From Vespula vulgaris (lineage: Eukaryota > Arthropoda > Insecta > Hymenoptera > Vespidae), in the NCBI RefSeq assembly GCF_905475345.1, contig NC_066595.1, forward strand, positions 6,402,501 to 6,466,500: a stretch of DNA of 64,000 nt, written 5' to 3'. Numbering within the stretch: position 1 is the stretch's first letter; the number at the start of each line of letters is the position of its first letter. The notes below the pieces were generated by a model. That model ran no database searches. It was not told the origin of the DNA and saw only the letters and a list, made by a program, of their open reading frames with translations. This document shows positions 25,298-39,549 of the stretch, piece after piece. A program made the position numbers and the translations under genes.

Positions 25298-25337
25298 GTA
25301 ACGTAGAATTAAATATCGATATTTAATTCTACGTTAC
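25298..25337. repeat. Perfect 40-bp palindrome with no spacer
   Basis: The left arm GTAACGTAGAATTAAATATC is followed immediately by its exact reverse complement. It is not simple repeat. It lies about 90 bp to the right of the longest TC tract in the window, inside the Tis11 intron. Confidence 0.95.
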
Positions 25338-27170
25338 AAAGTCGAGTTATTTATTATTAACGCGCTGTGAAATAAATTCCTTTATGTTATAATCAAATTT
25401 AATTTGAAAATTATTGACGGATTCAAACGTATGTCAAAGATGTGAGATGTAAAAAGGAAAAAGGAAAATTAAATCCTCAGAGACATGAGAGATCGCTCAT
25501 ATGAGAGAAATTATTTAATCACGTATAACCCAATTTTGTGTCTATAAGAAAAAGATAAAGAAAAAGAAAGAAAAAGAAAAAGAAGAAAAAAAAAACATTA
25601 TATAATGTGAAAGTTACGGGTATTGCTACGGGTATTATATTTATACTAAGTAGTTACATAATATAACTATAATTGGTATTATACTATAGTATTACTTATA
25701 TACTATAATATTTTTATATTAACATTAGTATTACTTATATAATATTATTATACCAAGAATTGTTATACTAAAACGTTATATATATATATATGCTTTGTAT
25801 AAATAATTATTTATAATCATATATATACATATATACTTAGTATAGATATAGTATGGATAGTTATCAATACATACTATATGATTAATACAATATAAGTAAT
25901 ACTACAAATTTTGTAATAGTTATACTTGCAACTGTACGTAATATAGACACGTTTTTTTATCTTCCTTACTATATTGCAAACACGGTAACAACAAAAAATA
26001 ATGTTTTATCAGAGAAAAAATTGTTCATATATTCATTACGTTTTATAATTCTTTTCTTCCATTTCCGGGTTCAGGATCTTTCCTAGTTAGCATGTTTAAA
26101 TAGCTAATATAAACGTTGTTCTCGGTGGTAATTATGTGTTGGAGGAAAAAGAATATAAAAGAATAAAACTAAAAATTAAAAAAACAAATAAATAAATAAA
26201 AATGAAAGAAAGAAAAAAATTAAATCTCTCAATCATCTCTAGCACGAAACATTAATCAATGCGATTTTTTATTATTCTTTTATCAAGCGAATAAATCATT
26301 GTCTACTATATTAATTCTATTTCTATTTGCCTATCATCTATCTATCTATCTATCTCTTTGTCTCTCTTTTTCTAATCGAACCAAACTACCATAAAAACCG
26401 ATGATTATCCAAATAATCGACAAAGTATCGATGATATCTTTCCAAATCTTAAATCGAATACTACTATATTTAACGATTTTTAAACTTCGTCGTTTTATTT
26501 ATTTTCTCTCTTTTACTTTTTTCTCTCTTCTCTTTTAACTTTTCTTTTTTTGTTTTCATTGTTAAAGCAAATATACCCTTTATGGTCCCACGGCTGACCA
26601 ACCAACCAACCAACCAACCAACCAACCGACCGACCCGACCATGATTTCCTATTATTGGTCGGCCGTTAAAATCGCTGGCTGTGTTTCAGAGATCACGAAA
26701 AGTGGTTTTCTGTCTGTTCTCTTCTTATTGAAGAAAGAATTGTCTCGTCTCCCTCGAAATCCGGTTTTCTTTAGTTCTTTCCTCTCCTCGTCCGACACAT
26801 GTTCTTCCTTTTGTAATTCTTACGGTGGACCATTCACGAATCTTTCAAACGAACCAGTTCGAAGCAATTGGACGAAAAAGAGCAAAGAAAAAAAGAAAGA
26901 AAAAAAATGAAAAGGAAAAAAAAAGACCAAATTTAACCTCAAATCGTTTAAATTCTCAATTATTGCTTATTTGTTAACCCTATATATAGCATGCCATGTA
27001 GTCGCAGTAGACCTTGAAGTTGCATATTTTGTATTTTTTTTTTTTTTACTTTTATATCATTTTACTGTCAAATAAAAAAATTGTTTTTCTGTCTTATACT
27101 ATAATATACTATGTATGATATATTATGTATTTAATATACTATATATTATATAGTATTATCTATTATGATA

Positions 27171-27207
27171 TATAGTATGATTTGTATATGATACAAATCA
27201 TACTATA
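27171..27207. repeat. Perfect hairpin, 15-bp arms
   Basis: TATAGTATGATTTGT (27171-27185) and its exact reverse complement (27193-27207) are separated by 7 nt. It lies within a 200-bp AT-rich stretch (27090-27310) with other partial TATAGTAT/ATACTATA inversions. Confidence 0.85.
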
Positions 27208-29530
27208 GTATAACACGATGTAATAGCATAATTTATTGCATATTATAGTAATAGATAATAATATATTGTTATACATTTTACTATTATAGTAATATATAAT
27301 ATATTACATACAATGTCTATAGTAATCGTAATTGTATTAGAGTATTTTATAATCGTATAAGATAATCAAATTTTGCATAGAAGAATGACAAGTAAATTAA
27401 TTAGAAAAATTTACTTTGAACGATCTAAACTAAGATAGAAATCTTAGAATCTCGTACGTTTACGCTGCTTAGATCCTCGAAAAACAAGAATTTTAATACT
27501 CTACGAAATACTGTGAAATGTGAAGTAACGACGTGACGACGGATGTAGGAATCAAACGATGGAAATGTTTCTACGTTAACGAGATAGAAAACAAAGAACA
27601 CATTTAAATGATTCATTTCTCCTATTATATTTATACACACACGAGGAAGTTATTAATCTTTCTTCGAAAATCATTTTGAAAGAGCACGACATTTGAATAA
27701 TACATTTTATGTTGGGAAATTCATAATTACGATAAAAAAAAATAAAATAATAAAATAAAATAAAAAATCATTACACATGTATATGTGTATGTACGTATGT
27801 ATGATACGTCTGTGTGTGTACGTTTCTATTTCAAGAAATGTATGAACAGGATGAGTCGTTCATTTGCAAAATCGATTAACACCACAAAAAAAAATTATAT
27901 ACGTCGTATATTATTTACAATTTAACGATGATTAAAAAAATGTTTTTTTTTTTTCATTTGATAATCAAGCTTGAAAGAGCTCAGCTTATTCATTAAAGAT
28001 ATTAATTTTAAATGTAAAAATCTTTTTATCAGATATAAAAAAAATTAGTCAGATGTAAAAAAAAAGAAAACAAAAAAAAAAGAATTAATAATCGATCGAG
28101 TGCTCCGCCATAAGAATTTGTTAAAAATTCTAAAAATGGCGTTAATCTTGCTTTGACCTTGTAAATGACGCACGCGTATCCATATACATCGATCGAAGAT
28201 GGCAAAAACAGAAAGTTAGAAAATAAATAAACAATTGGAATCTTCGAAAGAAGAACGTTATTTTACTGTAGAACAAAAGCGTATTATTCGTTTTATTTGT
28301 CAAGGCCAAAGTATATTCCCAGAAGTACACGCATTGCATCTCATAAATACGTACGCACGTTATCAGACAGTTGCATAAAACAATAGATCGGTCTATTTTT
28401 AGACTCATTGACAGTGATACTACAAAAAAAAAAAAGAAAAGAAAAGAAAAAAAAACGACTTATAAAAATGCACATACATACATACATACATATAAAATCG
28501 AAGAAGAAAAAAATGGGCAGAAGAAGAAAATCGTAAAAAATTGCAAATTAATTCGAAAGTATCGAAATATCGAAATTTTCGATCGTGAAATGTAAGAGGA
28601 TCAAAAAAATAAATAAACAAATTAAAAAAAAAAAAAAAAGAAAATCTAATATGACAAACGTTTTGTCAAGTCGTTAAAAAAATGAATCATCAGAAAGCCT
28701 AAAACTAATATATAAGTATACACGATCGCGACAAACGAACTTTCTTATGGGTAAGAAAAGAATTCTTGCGTATATGTATGTGTTTGTACGTGTGTATAAG
28801 AGAATGCATGGATGCATGAGTGCATGCGTGCGCCCACGTATGCGTAAAAGCCAGTCAGTCGTTTTTATGCTTGCACCCATAATACACGTGTGTAATACAT
28901 ATGAACGTGGGGGCTCTCTTATGTGTGTTTCTTTGTCTGTCTCTTTCTTATACCTTCGAGTATTTTTTCTCCTTTCGTTATACCAGTAGTTGTGTGTTAT
29001 GTTCTCTCTCTCTCTCCCTCTTTCTTTCTCTCTTTCTCTCTCTCTTTCTCTGTCTTTCTTTCTTTTTCTGTTTTACTCTCTTTTCCTCTTCCGACGTTTA
29101 CCCTTCGTTCTTCTCCACGCATTTCCTTTCTCGTAGAATACTAAAAACGTTGGAACGAAGTCTTTCTTCTCGAAACTCGTAGGTAGCTCATGGAAAAGAC
29201 CGCGAGAATATTTTTTGTTACTTCCTCGTAAGATATACATGCATACATAATATATATAATATAATATATATATATATATGAATACATGTAACGTATATAA
29301 TTATAAAAAAATATATATTTTATATATATATTTGTAAATGTATATAATTATAACAAATATGTATATTTTAGATATAGTCTTTTAAATATTACAGAAAAAA
29401 GTTATTAGAAAATTATTAGAAAATTAATTAAAATTACACGAAATATCCATCGAAAGAAATTTTAATGTGTGTGCGCGTATGTGTGCATGTATGTGTGTAT
29501 GCATATATTTTTTAGATATGTAGTAAATTA

Positions 29531-30055
29531 AATGCTTCAAAGTTTTTGCTTTCTTTTGTGCGTGTACCTTTTTTTTCAATTATTTCTATTATCAATTTCT
29601 CTACAAACGGATCAATGTATACATGAATATATTTGAGACGTATTTCTTCAATGTAATAAAATAAAATGCTTCAAAAATTGTTTTTCTTTGTCATCTTTCC
29701 TTTCTTTCCTTTTTTTTCCATTATTCATTCTTTTACAAACCGATAAACCTATTATACAAGTATTTACTTGACATATATATTTTTGAAATGTAATAAATTA
29801 AATGCTTCAACAATCGTTTCTTCTTTTATCCAATTCCTTACAAACTGGTTTATGCATACACAAATTTATTTAAGATATGTAATTCTTAGATATAATAAAT
29901 CAAATGCTTCAAAAATTGCTATTCCTCCTTGTTCTTCCTTTCTTTCGTTCTTTTTTTTTTCCATTATTCATTTTCCTACAAACCGATAAACCTATACAAG
30001 AATTTACTTGATATATGTATTTTTGAAACGTAATAAATTAAATGCTTTAACAATC
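29531..30055. repeat. Minisatellite with higher-order structure (five ~136-bp units, ~240-bp dimers)
   Basis: The phrase AATGCTTCAA (AATGCTTTAA in the last) recurs at 29531, 29665, 29801, 29903 and 30041. Neighbouring units are diverged, but alternate units match better: the segment around ACAAACCGATAAACCTAT before copy 3 recurs nearly unchanged before copy 5, a period of about 240 bp. Copy 4 is about 34 bp short. Confidence 0.75.
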
Positions 30056-30132
30056 AAATTTAACATACGAATTAATCGATGTAAACACAAATTTATTTGA
30101 AATTTTTATTTATTATTATTAATAACAATATC

Positions 30133-30163
<31 letters not shown>

Positions 30164-33100
30164 TAATAATATATATTATTAATAATAATATATAATAATT
30201 AATACTAATAAAATACTTTTTTTGTTTTAATAAATTCGTGTGACAATAAAAGCGATTAGAGATCTCGAAATGGCGTTTAAAGTACTGACAAGTGTCCTTG
30301 AACGGGACCGTGTCGGTCGTATCGATGTCATCAAGAGAGTAAATCGACCTTCCTTTTTTCTCTTCCTCTTCTCGAAACTTGTCCTTGATTCGACAGAGGA
30401 AGAGGAAACGTGACTAAAGCGTAAGCAACCAAGCAACCAAGCAAGCAAGCACAGCAACCAAATACAGCGACTAAGCAAGCAAGCTAGCAAACACAGCAAA
30501 AAGATGATACATATCCACCATTTTCTTCGTTTGTTCGGGATAAATCTTATCAAATATTCGTTAACGAAACCACCATTGTGTTTCAACTTCTTTTCTTTTC
30601 TTTTCTATCCTCTCTCTTTCTTTCTTTAAATATCTTTTTATCGCTACTACTATATTAAACGAAAGAATGATTCATGAACGTTGGAATCGAAAGCAACTTT
30701 GTGACCAAGAGAAAGAAAGAAAAAAAAAAGAAAGATAGACAGATCTTGATCTTCTGAATCGAATTTGAAATTGAGGGAAAAAAATAAAAAAAAAAAAAGA
30801 GAGAGAGAGAAAAAGAGAAACGAACAGGCTTTTCGAAAGCGATTAAAATTTCTCTTCTCACTCTCTCTTTCTAAATCTTTACTTTTAAAACTTTGGATTA
30901 TTCCGAGACAAGTATTTTTTTTTTTTATTTTTAATTCAGTTCAGTTTAATTTAATTTCATTTCATTTAAAATCCATCGACTTATATCAGCGTTTCTGTAA
31001 TTTGTCATGCAGCTTAATAACGTCTGTTGTCAGTAATGATAGCGAGGTTCTCCAAATGTTTATAAATGTAACGTTTTTAAGAACCTAGAGAACACGATAA
31101 AAATCACTGTACATTACGTTTCAAAGAGACAATATTTCTAAGAGAAATTGGCAAGGACTTTGTACGAAAAATTTCTGAGAATCTCTTTTACCAGTTAAGC
31201 CACTTTCGTCGCTTTGACGTAAGTTCGATCGATTTTATTCATTTCACGGCACATATTCAAAATTTAACACGGCTCATTGAGATTGAGAAATACTGATCTA
31301 AATCATACATACATATATATATATTATCATCATCATTATCTATATATTATTTATATACACGTATGTATATATATATATAAATGATTTCATTATTCGATCA
31401 ATGATATATTATTTGATTTGATGTTTTTATTTTGATCAATATTTGTATTTCTTGATCGTGACAAAGAGTAAATTTTCTATTATAATTAATCTCTTTAAAA
31501 ACTGATTAATTCATAAATAAAAGTTATTTAATAAACACACATACACATACGATTTAGATCATTCTCTACTCTATACACACAGCATATATGTATATACATA
31601 TATACATACGTACCACAGATGTGCACGTGTTAATTTTCATGAATTTCCAATTGGAATTGATTTTCTTAAGCCTTAATACAGACGAGACGAAACGAAGACT
31701 AAATAAATTGCTTTCGGAGAAACTTCTCTGGTCTATTCTGATGCAATCATTTCTAAGAGGGAACGTTTCCGAGGAAAAACCAGTGTAGTTAACTAAGACA
31801 CATATATACATACACGTACAAATACATTAGACAAACATACACATAGAAATAGAACAGACGTTCGTTCATGCGGTCTTATATTATAAAATTTATGAATTAT
31901 CTTTTTCTATATAAGATACAATGACTTTAGAATTAACGCAAAGAAGAATAAAAGGGATATGAATCATTGTACATATTAGACATTTTGTGTATAAGGTGAT
32001 ACAAAAGGCCAAGTTCAATGAGAGATATAAATATTCCTGTTGAGTCATCAACATCATCATCGTCATCATCATCATTATCATCGTCGAATTCTATCGTCAC
32101 TATACTCCTTGAAATTTTTCCAACCTGACTCTACTGACCGTATGTTTCACACATACACGTCTTTATCATTATACTTACAAGTCATCTATTTTTCACTTCA
32201 CACTGCGTTTTTTAATAACGCACGTACAATACACAAGAAAAGACAGAAACGACGACTTTTTTTTTCTTTCTTTTTTATCCTATCGAAGCGTGCGACTTAT
32301 AAGTCTTAACACATTATACATGTATGTACATATATGGATATTCTTCATTTAGAAAAATTTCATATCTAATTTGAGAATATCTAATCGCTTTGTCTTAACG
32401 ATATTTATGACAAATCTATATATTTATTACCAAACGAATTTGCCTAACGATCATTGCTTTTGTTTGATATCAAATATAATTTTCCAAAAATATAAAACAT
32501 ACGAATGTTTCTGCTTAGATTAGAGAGAAAAGAAATGTTTAAACAAAACATTATTTTTTCTCCATTTATCGTAAAAGCATTTAAAAAATACATACACATA
32601 TGCTCACAGACGCATAGAAAAATAAGGAGAGAAACGCATGATCTTTATTTTTTCTCTATAAATTTTTACAAGGAAAAAAGGTTAAAAAAAGAATTCTTTT
32701 TTATCGATTCATATTAAAAGCATTTGAGAAATAAATAAATATATATATATATAAATAAGAAGGAAATGGAAAGAGAGAGAAATTGACGACCTTCGACCTC
32801 GCAATCGCATCGAAAAGTCAAGCGGAAAGTATTTTCGAATTCTCATCGTAAAAATAGAAATTTATTCTCCGGCTAAGGCATTTCTTGTCGTTGAAAGGTC
32901 GCCGGGAATCGGCTTCGTGAGTCGTACAACCGAGGACACGGCCAAGAAAGAAAGAAAATAAAAAAGAAAAAGAAAAAGAGAGAGAGAGACACGTGGAAGA
33001 TGGAAAAAGGAAATAAAATAAAAAGCAAATAAGAAAAAAAAACCAAAAGAAAAAGAAAAAGAAAAAGAGGAAGAGAAAAAGAAGAAAATGTACGTTTATG

Positions 33101-33810
33101 CACATACAAAGGTGAAGTTCAAAGGTCGATTCGCATGAATGAAACGACGGTGGTAGACGTAGACGTAAAGTTTACAACGTTGATGTAATAGAGACACACC
33201 ACGAATGCCACGCAGCCACTATTGCCGCCGTCTATCATTTCTACCTTTCTCATTCTTTCTTAAATCGCAAATTGATTTATTTTCCATAACAGACTCCACC
33301 TGTATAAATTTTCACTACGATCTCGCGTAACGCGTATATACGTACATAAATACGTATGATAAACGAATATACGTATGATGTACGTACATATATATGTATG
33401 TATGTATATGTACGTGTGTATGATGTACGTATATTGCATATATGTATGTACAAGTAGGCAAGGCAAGTATGTACTTTTCAATGGTACGTTTGACGAAGTA
33501 TAAGTATAAGACGTCGCCATTTTCATTCGCGCGAGAAAAATGACGTAAGCGACGTGCCATTCATTCAAATAAATAATAATAATAATTAATCCGTTTTTTC
33601 TTTTTTCATTATGGAAATCAATTCTCAATCGTACGAGTGATAATAATAACGATGATGATAATAATTCTTTTCCTCTAAGAAATCTTATTTTTCAATTTAG
33701 ATAAGCTACCGAGCAGTTTACTTTCGCCGTTATATTGATCATTGCCACGATAATGTTCAAAACAGAGTGGATAAATATTTTTTTTTCAAGACGCTCGATA
33801 TTCAACGAAT

Positions 33811-33815
<5 letters not shown>

Positions 33816-33862
<47 letters not shown>
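33816..33862. repeat. (GA)n microsatellite
   Basis: Nearly pure GA; further intronic GA/TC tracts are at 34652-34705, 35061-35088, 36180-36221, 38104-38143 and 39135-39178. Confidence 0.9.
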
Positions 33863-34103
33863 TAGTACGAGACACGTTTCGAAGGCGCGTGTCTTTGAGT
33901 AAATCAAGCGTGAAAGTGAAATCGAGAGCCGAGCTGAGAGTGGAGGAGGGTAAAGAGAGGTAAATAGAATGAGAAGGAGAAGAGGGTGAGGGAAAGAGAG
34001 GGAATGAAGTCGAAGTATATTCTCTTTGGTCCGACACTCTCGCTTTCCTCAGTTCGTAGTATGTATGTGTACGTATGTATGGGGTACGTATGTATGTGAT
34101 GTG

Positions 34104-34104
<1 letters not shown>

Positions 34105-34151
<47 letters not shown>
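34105..34151. repeat. (TG)n microsatellite
   Basis: About 23 perfect units, potential Z-DNA former. Confidence 0.95.
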
Positions 34152-34154
<3 letters not shown>

Positions 34155-34357
34155 ACCAAGCCATGGCAAGAGCCATTTTTTCGGGCGCCATTTTTAATCG
34201 ACTTTCGAGTTTCTCTTTCGTCTGTGCTTCTCGTAAGTAGTTAACTACATCTTACGTCGTTGACGACGAGAGCAAATGTAACTATGTATGTGTGTTTGTA
34301 GTAAGGTAGGAGCCATTTATATATAATTGGACATTTAAATATTTTCTATTGTTTATA

Positions 34358-34360
<3 letters not shown>

Positions 34361-34398
<38 letters not shown>
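34361..34398. repeat. (GAAA)n microsatellite
   Basis: About nine perfect units. Confidence 0.95.
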
Positions 34399-34649
34399 AG
34401 ATATCGTGTGATTTTTCTTTTTAAGTGTATATAAAAGTACGAGTATGTAATAAAGAAAAAATTCCAACATTCGTTTCGTTTCTTTTTAAATACTACGAGT
34501 TTTAATATATGTTAATAAGAGGGTAGAGAAGAGCGAAGAGGGAGAGGATAACGACCACGTATACAATCGAGAGAGGTTTTCGTTTATTATGGGCGAAAGA
34601 ATAACACCACAGCTACGAAAATAAAACGTCGTTCGAGATAAAAAGAGAA

Positions 34650-34706
<57 letters not shown>

Positions 34707-35060
34707 ACACAAGGACAGAAATGATTATTACTTCTTAGAGAAGTCTCGTGTGTTCGCATTTTATCCGACAAGAAAATATATATAGTTTTACGTTGTAAGG
34801 CCGATATCGAAGAAAGCTACACGTTATATCGGAAATCAATGGCGCAAACAAACGGGTAAAAAAGTGATAAGTACTTTTTATCGACTCTTATACACTTCTC
34901 GTAATAACGAAGATTACTTGAGCAACATGACGGTATTCTCTCGAGGAAAATAAAAAATAGAAAGGAAAAAAGAAGAAAGAAAAAAAAATAATATAAAAAA
35001 AATAAAAATAAAAATAAAAAAGATTTTACCCGTATCTCGCAATTGCGGTTAGCTATTTAT

Positions 35061-35094
<34 letters not shown>

Positions 35095-35941
35095 TCTCTC
35101 TCTTCCTAGTGCGCGCTCTTTCATTCTCGATAGAACACTAGTACATCTCTTTATATATTTCTAGTGGAAATATATCTCGCACTTTGATCCCAAGATAATA
35201 ATAACAGATGCTGCCACACGCACGCGAGATTACTTTTCCTTTTTTTTTCGAAAAATAGAAAGAAATAAAGAGAGAGAGAGAGAGAGAAATAGAAAAAAAG
35301 AATGAGAGAGATATACGTCACGTACGATATTTATCGAAAGGTTTCTAACAGCATCTCTTTTCTTTTTTAAATCTAACGAAAGATAAGAAACAAGGTTACA
35401 TACACGCTTGGAATTATGTGTTGTAATCGATCGATAACGAGTATCCTTTCTTTTCAATCGTCAGTTTCGATACGTTCGATACGTAGATTAGAACAAAATT
35501 ATTTGATAAAAAATTGAAAGATGGGAGGAAGAAAGGGAAAGAAAAAAGAGGAGAGAAGTAAGAGAAAAGGACAAAAGAAAGGAAAGAAAATTAAAGAAAA
35601 GAAAAAAAAAGAAAGGGAAAAAAAGGAAGAAGGAAAATAAAAAAAGGAGAGAAAACATTCTTGATGAATAAAAAAAAAAAGAAAAAAGAATTAATAAAAA
35701 AAAATGACGAATACTATGGGTTCTGTTTAAGGCTTGATACGGCCCTGTACGGGCGGTGTACAAGTCCAGAGAACTCTCTCGCACAAAGAGAGACGACGAT
35801 CAGTCTTCTCTTTCTCTCTCTCTCCCACCCTTCTACTATATCTTTCGTTAGCTGTCTCTCTCTTTCGCTCGTAAACCTGAAGCAACAGGTTCCTTCCTAT
35901 ACGCCTCTCTTGCGGCTTGCGTTCACCGAGAGAGTCGCTTT

Positions 35942-35972
<31 letters not shown>

Positions 35973-36179
35973 TGAACACGTTGCTCTCATTCGGGGCGAG
36001 GTTTCCGCTTTCAGAAAAATCCCGAGGACTTTGCTGATCTTATACGTACGAGTGAGACATATTACTCTTTTTTTCTTTCTTCTTTTTCCCAACTAAATTT
36101 AATTTTCTTCCCTTACTTCTTCAAAAATTCTTTGACGTTATGTATACAAGAAGATACAGAGAAAAAAATGGAAAGAAAA

Positions 36180-36220
<41 letters not shown>

Positions 36221-37375
36221 CGTTCAATGAAACTTCATTTACATATCTCTAATAAGAAATTATCGATAAATTTCTTTAACCGCAATCGTAAGAAGACACG
36301 TGAGGCTCCTAACGCCTTCTTCGTTGATATATTGTGAGGTAATTTATAGACTTTCGACAGACGAGTTTATTTTTAGCGAGAAGAAAGAAAGGAGGAAAAA
36401 AAGAAAGAGAAAGAAAGAGAAAGAGAGAGATGCGGTTTACCATATTCTTCGCGATATCGACACGAACCATCGACCTTTGCTTTTACAATGACGACGATGA
36501 CGACGATAGTTTCTCATTACACAATTTCGTTTCTTTGTTTTTTATTTTTTTTTTTTTCCTTTATTAAACAGCACAAAATATTTGTATGATATATATATGT
36601 GTGTGTATATTATATATATATTATACAAATATATATGTATGACATATATATATGCGTGTGTGTATGTATATATGTAAGAGATAATGACGTCACTCGAATA
36701 GAAAATTTATGGAAAAATATTTATCATGCCTCGGCGCCAGATGAGAAAAATATACAAGATTTATTCTCCACTACTACTACACTACTACTACTACTACTAC
36801 TACTATGCTTAGGAAAAAAGATCTTTTTCTTTTTATTTTATTTGTTCTTTTTCGCCTTACATATTCATGTACGAACGTATGTGTACGTGATGCACGATAT
36901 ATCTACGTATACATACAAGAACCACATACGCATACGTACGTATCCATCTAACTACGTGAGTTTTATACACAAACGAAGAGATCGTCGCACGAACAAGAGG
37001 AAATAAAACAGTCTAAAAGGAGGAAAAGAGTAAAGAAGTTAACGTAGAAAAAAGAGAAAGAGAGAGAGAGAGCAAAAGCAACGGCAGATATATTGCATTA
37101 TTCATTGGTACATAGTTCGATTACAATTACAAATTACCTTAGCGATGTCACAACCAAGTCTCATTTACCATTCGAGCAAACAAATTAGTCAATGTACGAA
37201 CGATAACATTACTTGTTGCCCTTTCATTCTTTCACGATTTCCTGTGAACCTTGTTCGATGATAACGATGATTTATTTTTATATACATATAATGATATGTA
37301 AGTGAATCAGTCTTTCAATAAATATATATGTCATACCTATGTCTACATACTTACGTCGTAAATATACATGTACGC

Positions 37376-37411
<36 letters not shown>

Positions 37412-37616
37412 AATCATTACCATTCCGATTTTATATCGAAATTAAAATCGAAAGGAGGCGGAAATGATCCAACAAAAAATATTATTCTTCGTCATGCGAA
37501 AATGTAAACTTGAAATTTTTCGTAGTTTCCAAAGTTGTGAGCGAGCCGAGTAGCAACCAATTAGGAACTTTCGAACGTCGGAGAAAATGGAACGAAGGAA
37601 AGTGAAGGTAACGTCA

Positions 37617-37668
<52 letters not shown>

Positions 37669-38101
37669 TATGTGTATGTACGTATGTATTTGTATATGTG
37701 CACGAAGCTGTCTCTATTCTCGGTATGTCACAATCGAAGCCTGAAAATCCGTATCATTGCGAGACGACGTTAGAAAGTTTTAGAATCGTTTCGTCGTGCT
37801 TCTTCTATATGAAAGGCATCCACGTTTTAATTGTGATTAGAAAAGTACGAACGATCAATTAAAACGTGACCGGAGAATTAAATTTTCGCTCGTCGAATAT
37901 CACATACACACACGCGTATGTATGTATGTATGTATGTATGTATGTATGTATGTATGTATTTTTTTTTAAGAATATCTGATAAAGTTCGATTCTTTTAACA
38001 TTTCTCTTACGACGTATATTACGACTTACGAATTTATTTATTTATTTAAGAATTTCAAATTTCGAACGATATTGGAAGCGATTGCTACAGACTCGAATTA
38101 T

Positions 38102-38145
<44 letters not shown>

Positions 38146-39130
38146 CTTTCTTTCGATACGAAACGCACGTCATCATCTTTTCCTTCTCACTACGAAAATA
38201 TACCCGCGGGAAAATAATCTCGGTCGATTTACGTAAGAGCAAAGTACGTACTTACATAGGTTTTGGAATAACTCCTGAAAACGTTTTTTCGTCATTAACG
38301 ACAACGCCGACGACGATGACGAGTACTGATTACAATAATATGATAATATTCTCATTTTCTAACAAAAAGAAAAAAAAAAAAGAAAAACTAGGAAAAATAC
38401 ATATGTATGTATCGTGAGTTTCCACCATCGTCCGCCATGTTGACTTGGTATATCACGTGACCATCGTAACTGCTAGCGCGCGAAAAAACAAAAAGTTTGT
38501 GTCTACGTATAGTACGTGATATGGACGAGTGCCTATTTACAGAGGATACATCTTTTTAAGAAAATTCATTTCGACGACGTAAAACTAGACTCAATATCTT
38601 TTAATACGAAAGTCGAAAAATATCACGAACGAACGAAGAAAGGAACGGACTAACGAACGAACGAACGAACGAGTTTCGAAATCGGTGAAATTGTCGATGG
38701 GAAAGTGTCTCGAAGTGCGTACATAACATTGGCTAGCATATACACGAAGAAGTTTCTTGGAATGGCCGCTATGTGGCGTGCGTTGTCAGAAAAGAAAAAG
38801 AAAAGACGATCGTGATAAAAGAAAGAACGAAAGAGAAAAAGAAAGAAAATAAATGTCGGATAAAATCGATTGATTTATCGTACGATTTTCGATTATATTT
38901 CTTTATATATATATATATATATCAAAAAAATAGATATATAGATATATAAAAGAAAAAGAAAAAGAACAAAAAAAAAATAATAATATAAGAAACATAATTT
39001 TTGTTTTCCCTTCTCTTTCATATTGACTTTACGAATGAGTTCGACGAGCGAATAATATAAGACGGGAAATGACAAGCATGTTCTCTTTCAAGGGAAGAGA
39101 CTTAAACCGGAAGTCGTTCAAACTGTTTGG

Positions 39131-39183
<53 letters not shown>

Positions 39184-39516
39184 GAAAGAAAGACGTGTAT
39201 ATAATATAACGAGTTAGCGACTAACTACTCTCTAACAACGATAAATCTTAGAGAACGCAACCGATACGTCTTACTGATAGTACCATACTATCTAAGTCGA
39301 ACTCGTTGTGAATAAGGGAATTGTTGTTGAACCAACGAGCTCGATCACGGTTCGCACTGTGTGTGCCAGTAACAGAGAACTTTCGTGCGTTACGCTGAAT
39401 GAAAAAGAAACGAATAACAAGAGGAACAACTTCGCGAAAGGGAAAGCCGTCGTGTAAATTTCCTCGCCAACGCACACAAATAATATACACAAATATACAA
39501 GTACACGCACGCACGC

Positions 39517-39549
<33 letters not shown>

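Noticed and set aside
26641..26910. 89-codon plus-strand ATG frame after an ACCA repeat
   Set aside because: The C-terminal third is a Lys-rich repeat and the rest has no family likeness. It lies in the Tis11 intron on the other strand without splice or promoter signals.
30227..30586. 119-codon minus-strand frame with Leu/Cys-rich centre
   Set aside because: The centre is a translated GCTT/CTTG repeat, and no domain is present.
34145..34195. Minus-strand MAPEKMALAMAWSY start with good context, as an alternative Tis11 first exon
   Set aside because: The frame runs straight into the TG/AC repeat (THTHTH) with no consensus donor.
38416..38444. Minus-strand ATGGCGGACGATGGTGG, a classic-looking start codon context in the intron
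   Set aside because: The frame stops after 16 codons without a usable donor; more likely a YY1/Pho-like motif.
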